The notes: generated from the sequence alone by a model not told the origin. DNA of 5,867 bases from JBOFEH01 sp051650265 (GCA_051650265.1 JBOFIR010000179.1:1-5867), one strand, 5' to 3'. Positions 1 through 5,639 are shown, counted from the first letter of the stretch. Translations and numbers: made by a program.

Positions 1-628
1 GCTCATCTTCTCTTGATATATTATAGCCAAATGTCACTTCTTCTTCATTTTGCACGATTCTATTTGCTTGTCCATTGACAATGCTAGGTAGTGTTTCTAT
101 CAACAATTCTGCGCCTAATTGGCTTAATTTATCATGTAACGACCCTACATTATCGTTTATTTCTATTGGAATACTTCTTTGACTGATGATATCACCATTA
201 TCCATTTTGAGACCCATATGCATGATCGTTATCCCTGTTGTGGTATAGCCATCAATAATCGCTCTATGAATAGGTGCCCCTCCCCTTAATTTGGGAAGAA
301 GAGATGCATGCACATTGATACATCCATATTTTGGATACTCTAAGATCTCCTTTGGGAGAAATTGACCATATGCACAAGTGATAATGACATCAGGCTCTAA
401 ATCTAAGACCCTTTGATATTCTTCTCTTATTTTAGTTGGTTGTATAACCTTTATATGATTTTCAAGTGCCACCTTTTTTACAGCTGGCTCTGTCAATACT
501 TGTTTTCTACCTACTAATTGATCTGGTTTAGTGACGACACCTATTACTTGCGTATACGCAATTAAGCTACTCAGTACATTGACACTAAAATCAGGTGTCC
601 CCATAAATACGACTTTCAAATCCTTCAT
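1..628 (-). CDS. fmt: Methionyl-tRNA formyltransferase, N-terminal part (cut by window edge)
   Basis: Fmt transfers a formyl group from 10-formyltetrahydrofolate to Met-tRNAi to make the initiator fMet-tRNA in the cytosol. The 209 visible residues are uninterrupted and run off the left edge; the family is about 310-320 residues, so roughly 105 C-terminal residues (the tRNA-binding OB-like domain) are missing. Visible motifs: VVFMGTPDF at residues 6-14, KPDQLVGR at 34-41, the folate-site stretch NVHASLLPKLRGGAPI at 105-120, TGITIM at 131-136 and MDNGD at 142-146. The formyltransferase catalytic triad Asn-His-Asp maps to N105, H107 and D143. The start is taken as ATG at 628, which gives the usual short MKxxxVVFMGTP beginning, with AGAAAGGA at 640-647 about 11 nt upstream. 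In-frame ATGs at 640 and 637 lie too close to that Shine-Dalgarno. No def gene lies upstream, unlike many bacteria, and a dedicated promoter is visible. Identification is very secure; the exact start is less so. Confidence 0.96.
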   Translation of the reverse strand, partial: MKDLKVVFMGTPDFSVNVLSSLIAYTQVIGVVTKPDQLVGRKQVLTEPAVKKVALENHIKVIQPTKIREEYQRVLDLEPDVIITCAYGQFLPKEILEYPKYGCINVHASLLPKLRGGAPIHRAIIDGYTTTGITIMHMGLKMDNGDIISQRSIPIEINDNVGSLHDKLSQLGAELLIETLPSIVNGQANRIVQNEEEVTFGYNISREDE

Positions 629-654
629 GATGATCATCATCCTTTCTACGGAAG

Positions 655-696
655 ACATACAGCGTCACCAAACGCAAGTGCCTTCTCGGGCTATGT
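655..696 (-). other. Possible three-way-junction RNA fold in the fmt leader
   Basis: In the fmt leader, a closing helix ACAUA/UAUGU (692-696 with 655-659) encloses two small hairpins: GCC/GGC (689-691 with 680-682) and GCGU/ACGC (672-675 with 662-665). The element ends about 8 nt before the AGAAAGGA ribosome binding site of fmt. All three helices are short and could arise by chance. It does not match the purine, TPP or THF riboswitch motifs as I remember them. The rest of the 629-762 leader is AT-rich with no other visible structure. Confidence 0.2.
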
Positions 697-762
697 TTTA
701 ATACTTAATTTTATACACTTTACTTGTTTTTTACTCTCAATCTTAAGAATTATCTGTTTTTA

Positions 763-791
763 ATTATACCATGTTGAGCTATTCCTTTCAT
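763..791 (-). promoter_or_regulatory. Promoter of fmt (extended -10)
   Basis: On the minus strand a perfect TATAAT (768 to 763) is preceded by TG-G, forming an extended -10 (TGnTATAAT). ATGAAA (791 to 786) lies 17 bp upstream and matches the -35 consensus TTGACA at four of six positions. Transcription would start near 756, giving a leader of about 128 nt before the fmt ATG. This shows fmt can be transcribed without an upstream def. The call rests on consensus matching only. Confidence 0.6.
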
Positions 792-853
792 CACCCACCA
801 TTTCATCTTACATAGCCGTATCTATAACCACGCCTACCTCTTTATATTTCATC

Positions 854-866
854 CAACTGCCAGTTG
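854..866. repeat. 13-bp palindrome between the two divergent promoters
   Basis: CAACTG-C-CAGTTG is a perfect 6-bp inverted repeat with a single central base. It lies about 22 bp upstream of the -35 of the helix-turn-helix gene and about 63 bp upstream of the fmt -35. Its position suits an operator for a dimeric regulator, possibly the neighbouring XRE-family protein, but no binding specificity can be read from sequence. Confidence 0.35.
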
Positions 867-881
867 AGTTCACCCAAATGT

Positions 882-937
882 ACGGTTGTTGAATTCCTTT
901 TGAAACATCGTATAATAAACTCATACGGCCGTTCAAT
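882..937 (+). promoter_or_regulatory. Promoter of the XRE-TPR gene with flanking direct repeats
   Basis: TTGAAT (889-894) and a perfect TATAAT (911-916) are 16 bp apart, putting the transcript start near 923 and giving a leader of about 50 nt. Two imperfect copies of the 13-mer ACGGyyGTTsAAT lie at 882-894 and 925-937 (10 of 13 positions identical). They are 43 bp apart, close to four helical turns. One overlaps the -35 and the other covers the predicted start site. A related GTTGAGTTC occurs at 863-871 beside GTTGAATTC at 888-896. This layout suggests autoregulation by the downstream repressor-like protein, which is inference. Confidence 0.55.
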
Positions 938-971
938 AAATTAACTTAATCATAGAAATGGGGAAATATTT

Positions 972-1880
972 ATGATCATTGGAAAAAATATCAAAGCCTT
1001 ACGAGAGGGTCTAGGCTTAACGCAAGAACAATTAGCTGAAAAACTCAGTATCTCTTCACAAGCAGTCAGTAAGTGGGAAACTTCACAAAGTGTGCCTGAT
1101 ACCATGCTTCTACCTGCTCTTTCAAAAACTTTAGGTGTAAGCATCGATAACTTATTTAAAGAAAATCGTGAACGTTATGACAATCTAGCGAGTAAATTGT
1201 ATGCTATTTATCAAAATACCAAAGCAAAAGAAGATTTTCTCCAAGCAGACCTTGCCTATAACCGACTCTTTTCAGAAGGCAACTATACAGCAGATGATCT
1301 CTTCGGATATGGCTGTTTATATAAAGGCTATGTACAAAACTGTTATCAAATTGCAGAAGATGCTTTCAAAAAAACTATGGAAATGATATCTGATGAGACT
1401 GATAGGGTCTATAACTTAGCATTTGATCGCCTAATGGAAATAAGAGATGATAAAAAGCAAATTCAACAAGTCATTGATGAACTCAAAGCCAAATACGAAA
1501 TGCAACCCGAAAGTAGCTTTTTTAGACACAAACTCATCCTGGCCTATCGAATAGCTGATCAAGATGCTATCGCCGAAAAAATGGTGGATGAAGCGCTTGC
1601 CTCTGGTGTAGAAGAATGGGGCCTGTATCAATCCAAAGGAGATTTTCACCTCTATGGAAGAAATGAAATCCATGAAGCTATCGCATGCTATGAAAAAGCT
1701 TGGATACTCGATCAAACATTCCCTAACACACTCCACACCTTATTATGTGCCTATAAGAAATTGGGCAACAAAGAAAAAGCTATTGACATTTGTCATCAAT
1801 GGATTGAATGGTACGAAGAGCGTGGTGCTATCATTGAAAAACAGCATGTAGAGGATGAACTCAAGAGTTTGCAACAATAG
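972..1880 (+). CDS. XRE-family helix-turn-helix regulator with TPR-like C-terminal domain
   Basis: This 302-residue cytosolic protein starts with a classic Cro/C1-type DNA-binding domain at about residues 4-62, including IKALREGLGLTQEQLAEKL, SSQAVSKWE and a P-x-x-x-x-L-x-x-L helix before LGVSIDNLF. Residues from about 65 to 300 are helical and contain several TPR-like pairs, clearest at about 108-141, 178-212, 214-249 (GLYQSKGDFHLYGR then AIACYEKAWILD) and 251-284. TPR domains in such regulators often bind peptides or protein partners (as in the RRNPP group), but nothing here identifies a ligand. The ATG at 972 has GGGGA at 960-964 with 7-nt spacing, so the start is well supported. The gene is divergent from fmt and convergent with the LCP operon, ending 16 bp before a shared terminator. 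It may regulate itself or a neighbour. Specific function unknown. Confidence 0.88.
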   Translation: MIIGKNIKALREGLGLTQEQLAEKLSISSQAVSKWETSQSVPDTMLLPALSKTLGVSIDNLFKENRERYDNLASKLYAIYQNTKAKEDFLQADLAYNRLFSEGNYTADDLFGYGCLYKGYVQNCYQIAEDAFKKTMEMISDETDRVYNLAFDRLMEIRDDKKQIQQVIDELKAKYEMQPESSFFRHKLILAYRIADQDAIAEKMVDEALASGVEEWGLYQSKGDFHLYGRNEIHEAIACYEKAWILDQTFPNTLHTLLCAYKKLGNKEKAIDICHQWIEWYEERGAIIEKQHVEDELKSLQQ

Positions 1881-1896
1881 CTTCTCAAACACACAA

Positions 1897-1951
1897 AAAG
1901 CGCTCACTGAGTAGACTGGCTTCTAAAAGTCATCTACTCAGTGAGCGCTTT
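1897..1951. terminator. Long bidirectional terminator between convergent genes
   Basis: A 19-bp perfect stem pairs 1897-1915 with 1933-1951. It continues, after a bulged C1916, as six more pairs (1917-1922 with 1927-1932, one G-U) around a CTAA loop. On the minus strand it is followed by five U then a U-rich run, so it is a strong terminator for the LCP operon. On the plus strand the stem ends in UUU without a longer U tract, so it probably also ends the XRE-TPR transcript, less cleanly. Its core resembles the hairpin at 5578-5639. Confidence 0.88.
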
Positions 1952-2003
1952 AGCTCAGCCTCTTCCTTCATCTCCGCAATCCTTTGCATGTATTCGCCTA
2001 GCC

Positions 2004-3314
2004 TTACCTATAGTCGCTTCCTATAATAATTTGAACATCCATATCAATCGTCTCATCTTGCTCAATAATTGGTGAGGTAAAGTACTGCTCCAGTAGACGC
2101 GTATCACATTGATCCTTCATAACAATCTTTGTACGCGTTACATCAAAATGATCGTAATTCGCCGTCTGCATTACCCTATAACCCATGTTTTCTAGTGCTT
2201 CTTTGAGGCGTGTGGCATCTCCCGAAATGCCATTTCCATTGAAAATACTGACACTTATAGGCTCCTCAACTGTCTGAGTAGCGGCTTGTCCATCCACTCC
2301 TGCTTCTAAAAATATAGAAGCAATCAAAGCATCTGCTGCTTCTGTATCAGGAAAGAAGTAGGATCGGCCATTTTCCATATCCCCCACTCCTGGCAATGTA
2401 TAAAATGCTATATTGTTTGGATTAAATCCTTTGAGATAAGGTAAATATTCTCCGACATCTTGAAGCTTCATATTTGTACTTACATCCGAGAAAATTGTTG
2501 AAACTAATCCTGGAATTTTAAAGATCATCTGAGGTGAAGTAATCTTTTTTGCAAATGCTTCTAAGAAAACTTGCTGGGCCTTTATACGGTCTACATCCCC
2601 ATTGGTATAGCGTCTGAATCGTACAAACATCTCTGCATGTTCTCCATCTAACACTTGCAGTCCCGGTTGCAAATCAATATAGAGATCCTGCGCTCTATCT
2701 ACATAATACATCCTCTGGGGCACATCAACTTCTACACCACCTATCAAATCGACGATCTTCTTAAAGATCTCCAAGTTAATTACTATGTAATGGTCTATTG
2801 GTACACCTAGCATCTTTTCTATCTCAAAAAGTGTCAAATCTTCAATATTATCCTCAATACTTCTCTCATCAAAGCCACCTTTGGACGCAACTTCATTCAA
2901 TTTGCAAACCCACCTGTTACTCAGACTTGGTGGCACGTTATTTCTAATGCTTGATAATTCTGCTCTTAATGCGTCATCCCATGCTATTTTTGTATCTCTT
3001 GGCAAAGATAAAATATCAATTTGATTTTCCTCGCTATTTAAGTTTGCTACAAAAATAACATCTGTCAACAACTCATCTTTATCAATCCCAAATACGGCGA
3101 TATTTTTCTCTAACTTTTCTGGTAAAGGTTCCTTCTGTATGAACAGGTCTTTCTCACCAACAACAACTTGTTGTGTCTCATTTTCTTGCTGCATACCTGG
3201 TTTACAAACTGCTATAATACCCACTACACCAATACTTGCAACTAAAAATGTTGTCGCTGCAGTCATCCAAAATACTCTGATGAGTTTCTTTTTATTCTTA
3301 TTATTGACCTTCAC
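2004..3314 (-). CDS. LytR-CpsA-Psr (LCP) family envelope protein with LytR_C domain
   Basis: LCP proteins are membrane-anchored phosphotransferases that move lipid-linked glycopolymers (teichoic acids, capsule) onto peptidoglycan outside the membrane. This 436-residue protein has a basic N-terminus, one membrane anchor (about 11-36), an LCP domain (about 70-320) and a C-terminal LytR_C domain (about 351-433, starting ISVSIFNGNGISG). LCP active-site positions look intact: D85 in LLTDV, R106 in LPRDT, K138 in CKLN, R232 and R234 in VRFR, D240, R243 and Q247 in the D-x-x-R-x-x-x-Q signature. The start is GTG at 3314; its Shine-Dalgarno AGGGGGAG overlaps the TAG stop of the upstream gene 10 bp away, implying translational coupling. 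It is the last gene of the BlaI operon and ends before a strong terminator. It is probably a working ligase whose dose is set by the BlaI/M56 switch (inferred). The polymer it attaches cannot be told from sequence. Confidence 0.93.
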   Translation of the reverse strand: MKVNNKNKKKLIRVFWMTAATTFLVASIGVVGIIAVCKPGMQQENETQQVVVGEKDLFIQKEPLPEKLEKNIAVFGIDKDELLTDVIFVANLNSEENQIDILSLPRDTKIAWDDALRAELSSIRNNVPPSLSNRWVCKLNEVASKGGFDERSIEDNIEDLTLFEIEKMLGVPIDHYIVINLEIFKKIVDLIGGVEVDVPQRMYYVDRAQDLYIDLQPGLQVLDGEHAEMFVRFRRYTNGDVDRIKAQQVFLEAFAKKITSPQMIFKIPGLVSTIFSDVSTNMKLQDVGEYLPYLKGFNPNNIAFYTLPGVGDMENGRSYFFPDTEAADALIASIFLEAGVDGQAATQTVEEPISVSIFNGNGISGDATRLKEALENMGYRVMQTANYDHFDVTRTKIVMKDQCDTRLLEQYFTSPIIEQDETIDMDVQIIIGSDYR

Positions 3315-3324
3315 GATTCTCCCC

Positions 3325-5100
3325 CTAATTATTCAATAAATAGTAAGCTCTACCCTTCTCATAACCCATTGTTCCTTCTGCTATAGCTAGCGCGATCTCC
3401 TTTAAATCAATTCCACTCATAAACTTCACATAGCTTGTAATCTCTGCTAACGACATATTGGTTGCAAGTCCGCTGCGCACATGATTGATTGTGTCCATGA
3501 TTGCTTTAGGCCTCAGTTCACGCACTTTCATCTTTTCAAAAAACATACTCAAAAAATAGTGTTGATTTTGGATGCGATCTAGATCCCCTTTTGGTAACTG
3601 TCTAAATCTCACAAACCCTTCTATCTGTGTGCCGTTTAGCCACTGTGTGCCTTCATTTAGTGCAATCTCAAGTTCTTGTACGGTATCTTGATACATCATG
3701 CTGCTTGGAATGTCCAATGTAAGTCCTCCCCATGCATTCATCACTGAGGCAAATGCCTTGTTAGAAACAGTCACATAATAATCAATTTCTTGTGCCATCA
3801 ACCGCTCAATCTCCTCTACACACACTTCCTCTACCGTCACTTCAGCGTCTAGCATCGAACCATACACCATGAGTTCACTCACCTTACACTGTTCAAGTCC
3901 TTCAATTACACTTAATCTACTTTGAGAATCAATCGTAAGCTTTGTATCTCTTGGTATCGATGTCACACTCACCTTGCCATTCACGTGATCAAGCGCAACA
4001 AGCATGATTGCATCTGCTAATAATTCTCCTTCAACATGTCCTAACACCAGTACCCTGGTTTCATTTGGCAGTTTGATCCCCTGTTGATTCGTCAGCAAAC
4101 TGATTGCTAACATGAGCATTAGACCACCAATCAGTACACTCACACCTTTTTTATACTTTATTGGTCTCATCATTCTTTGAATTCTTAGGCGGAGTTGTTC
4201 CTTATTCCCTTTCATGCCCAATACCAAAGCATGGTCTGCTTTCTGAGGCGCTGCCAACTTTACCAATGTCTCCATATAAATACGCCCATCCTCTTGCAAG
4301 TTCAAAACTCTTTCATCGCAGGCATACTCTATATCTTGATTAAGTTGACGCATCACAACCCATACAATGGGATTAAACCAATGACCTATGAGTACCACTA
4401 CTTGCAAAAGCCCTATCCAATGATCTTTATACTTATAGTGCGTCAATTCATGGCGCATAATAGCCTCTAAAGCTTGGCCAGTACACTGCTTAGGTAACAC
4501 AATCGTAGGTTTGAACACACCAACTAAGGCAGGTGTTGCTCCACAGGCCACTTTAAACTTACCTCTAATCCCCAGCTCCTCTTTGCAATGATTCAATTGT
4601 TCAAGAATAGCAGCATCCGTAATAGGTTGAAGTCGCTTCATTCTTCTCTTTACCCTTATATTGAGGATGATAAAATAAAGTGCAATGCCTACACTGATAC
4701 TTTTGAAGGCAAGTACGCAATATTGCCTATAGTTATTCGGCCCTTTATGCTCTTCTTGCGCCTCAGATTGGTCAGTCCCAGCGCTATCAGATATTCCAAC
4801 CCTACTATCTGTTATATTTTCTTTAATTTCTAATGTGGCTACTGGCCCATTATTCACCACCGATTCTATCTCTGGCATACGCGTCTGCTGGATTTCAGGC
4901 ATCGTACTCTCCTTGGTGACGTAATTAAACAAACTAAAAGAACTCTCTGGCATCATTGGCACTAAAAACCTAATAAGTACAACTAACCACAACATACACT
5001 TCCAACTTGCTTTAAGCCATCGATCCAATCCTTTATTTACCCCTAAAACTACTAGTGCTACAACACTCCCGTATATTGTCATTTGTATTACTATATCCAC
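3325..5100 (-). CDS. BlaR1-like M56 zinc metallopeptidase fused to an LCP domain
   Basis: This 591-residue membrane protein joins two families. Residues 1-340 follow BlaR1/MecR1: TM1 (about 4-21), TM2 (about 34-50), a hydrophilic probably extracellular loop (about 61-126), TM3 (about 127-147), a cytoplasmic zinc-protease region with HELTH at 217-221 and the downstream ligand motif E258-x-x-C-D-E, a hydrophobic stretch (about 228-250) and a final TM (about 319-337). In place of the penicillin-binding sensor, residues 345-590 form an LCP domain. It keeps D363 (LLADA), R384 (IPRDT), K406, R498 and R500 (VRFR), D506, R509 and Q513, ending with GRAYYL and no LytR_C. I see no S-x-x-K or KTG sensor motif. 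The start is GTG at 5100 with AAGGGGGA 5-7 nt upstream; an ATG at codon 7 is a weaker choice. The gene lies 18 bp after blaI and 10 bp before the LCP gene. Inferred role: envelope sensor that cleaves the BlaI-type repressor. The open frame and single Shine-Dalgarno argue against an assembly artefact. Confidence 0.92.
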   Translation of the reverse strand: MDIVIQMTIYGSVVALVVLGVNKGLDRWLKASWKCMLWLVVLIRFLVPMMPESSFSLFNYVTKESTMPEIQQTRMPEIESVVNNGPVATLEIKENITDSRVGISDSAGTDQSEAQEEHKGPNNYRQYCVLAFKSISVGIALYFIILNIRVKRRMKRLQPITDAAILEQLNHCKEELGIRGKFKVACGATPALVGVFKPTIVLPKQCTGQALEAIMRHELTHYKYKDHWIGLLQVVVLIGHWFNPIVWVVMRQLNQDIEYACDERVLNLQEDGRIYMETLVKLAAPQKADHALVLGMKGNKEQLRLRIQRMMRPIKYKKGVSVLIGGLMLMLAISLLTNQQGIKLPNETRVLVLGHVEGELLADAIMLVALDHVNGKVSVTSIPRDTKLTIDSQSRLSVIEGLEQCKVSELMVYGSMLDAEVTVEEVCVEEIERLMAQEIDYYVTVSNKAFASVMNAWGGLTLDIPSSMMYQDTVQELEIALNEGTQWLNGTQIEGFVRFRQLPKGDLDRIQNQHYFLSMFFEKMKVRELRPKAIMDTINHVRSGLATNMSLAEITSYVKFMSGIDLKEIALAIAEGTMGYEKGRAYYLLNN

Positions 5101-5118
5101 GCCAGTCCCCCTTATGCC

Positions 5119-5490
5119 CTACTTTTTATTGTTTAGCCCCTCATTAATAATCTGTAGTAACTCCTCTTGCTCCTCCGCAGTCAACTCTTTCTGGCTCACA
5201 AAGTTTCTCACCAACATTCCAAGAGAGCCGTCATAAATACGATTAATAAGTTTTTTCGTCTGATTCATCTGACAATCCTGCTTCTCCACCAAAGGAAAGT
5301 ACTTAAAATTAGTCGTACTTTTATCCGCATCAATAAGTTCTTTTTCCATAAGTCTCACAAGCAGCGTTCTCACTGTATTACGAGACCACTTTCGCTCATC
5401 CGCTAATTGCTCCACAATTTCTTTTGTGGTTAATGGGGCGTTTTCCCACAAAACATCCATTACAAACCACTCTGCCTCTGTTATATTCAT
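5119..5490 (-). CDS. BlaI/MecI/CopY-family transcriptional repressor
   Basis: This 123-residue protein has the family's normal length. An N-terminal winged helix (about 1-70) opens with ITEAEWFVMDVLWE, has TTKEIVEQL as the first helix of the HTH and WSRNTVRTLLVRLMEKELI as the recognition helix, followed by the wing and FKYFPLV. The C-terminal dimerisation helices (about 75-118) include LVRNFVSQKEL. N96-F97 aligns with the Asn-Phe bond that is cut in staphylococcal BlaI when BlaR1 is activated (from memory of the family). The ATG at 5490 has a near-perfect AAAGGAGGTG ribosome binding site, so the start is secure. It is the first gene of the operon, with an M56 peptidase immediately downstream as in bla and mec systems. 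It most likely represses its own operon through the operator at 5511-5526. The downstream partner suggests an envelope signal rather than a beta-lactam or copper signal. Confidence 0.95.
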   Translation of the reverse strand: MNITEAEWFVMDVLWENAPLTTKEIVEQLADERKWSRNTVRTLLVRLMEKELIDADKSTTNFKYFPLVEKQDCQMNQTKKLINRIYDGSLGMLVRNFVSQKELTAEEQEELLQIINEGLNNKK

Positions 5491-5494
5491 AACC

Positions 5495-5506
5495 CACCTC
5501 CTTTTT
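5495..5506 (-). promoter_or_regulatory. Strong ribosome binding site of the BlaI-family gene
   Basis: The minus strand reads AAAAAAGGAGGTGG just before GGTT-ATG, a near-perfect anti-16S match at normal spacing. It fixes the ATG at 5490 and predicts efficient repressor synthesis from basal transcription. Confidence 0.85.
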
Positions 5507-5509
5507 TAC

Positions 5510-5538
5510 AGACTACACTTGTAGTCACCTTTTGTCAA
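5510..5538 (-). promoter_or_regulatory. Candidate promoter of the blaI-M56/LCP-LCP operon
   Basis: On the minus strand a perfect -35 TTGACA (5538 to 5533) lies 17 bp from TAGTCT (5515 to 5510), a weak -10 matching three of six consensus bases. The start would be near 5503, giving a leader of only about 13 nt that just contains the Shine-Dalgarno. An alternative is an upstream promoter using TATAAA-like sequence near 5545-5555, in which case the operator would act as a roadblock. No promoter is visible in the 18- and 10-bp gaps between the three genes, so they are probably one transcript. Confidence 0.5.
5511..5526. promoter_or_regulatory. BlaI/MecI-type operator (TACA-nn-TGTA dyad)
   Basis: GACTACA and TGTAGTC form a perfect 7-bp inverted repeat around a 2-bp centre (CT). 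The inner TACA-nn-TGTA core is the known recognition core of BlaI, MecI and CopY repressors; the mec operator has the same 2-bp spacing. The dyad covers the predicted -10 and most of the -10/-35 spacer, 21 bp upstream of the repressor's own start codon, so binding would block initiation. I found only this one copy near the operon. Confidence 0.85.
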
Positions 5539-5577
5539 TAATAATCAAATAATTTTATATATTCCGTTCACATATAA

Positions 5578-5639
5578 AAAAGCACGCATCAAGCTAGACT
5601 TCCTCCCCCTAAAAGGTCGTCTACTTGGTGCGTGCTTTT
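5578..5639. terminator. Bidirectional hairpin terminator upstream of the BlaI operon
   Basis: A 16-bp stem (5578-5593 with 5624-5639, one G-U pair at 5589/5628) continues, after a bulged C5594, as five more pairs (5595-5599 with 5619-5623). The loop is C-rich (5600-5618). On the minus strand the stem ends in a run of six U, so it is a good terminator for any transcript entering from the right and insulates the BlaI promoter. On the plus strand UUUUGUUGUGG follows, a weaker terminator. The core resembles the hairpin at 1897-1951. Confidence 0.82.

Noticed and set aside
655..696. A known folate or other riboswitch in front of fmt
   Set aside because: The conserved cores of THF, TPP, purine and ZTP riboswitches are not recognisable here; only short generic helices are seen.
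1201..1851. Other-frame open stretches inside the XRE-TPR gene on both strands
   Set aside because: They lack ribosome binding sites and lie wholly within a well-supported gene; they are shadows.
3204..3314. Possible lipoprotein signal (IAVC) at the N-terminus of the LCP protein
   Set aside because: The residue before the Cys is Val rather than Gly, Ala or Ser, and the segment fits an uncleaved membrane anchor as in other LCP proteins.
3325..4070. A penicillin-binding sensor domain expected at the C-terminus of a BlaR1-like protein
   Set aside because: No S-x-x-K, S-x-N plus KTG arrangement is visible; the region instead shows the LCP signature residues through to the stop codon.
4161..5406. 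Plus-strand open stretches opposite the M56-LCP and BlaI genes
   Set aside because: They show no family resemblance and no translation signals and lie antisense to strong genes.
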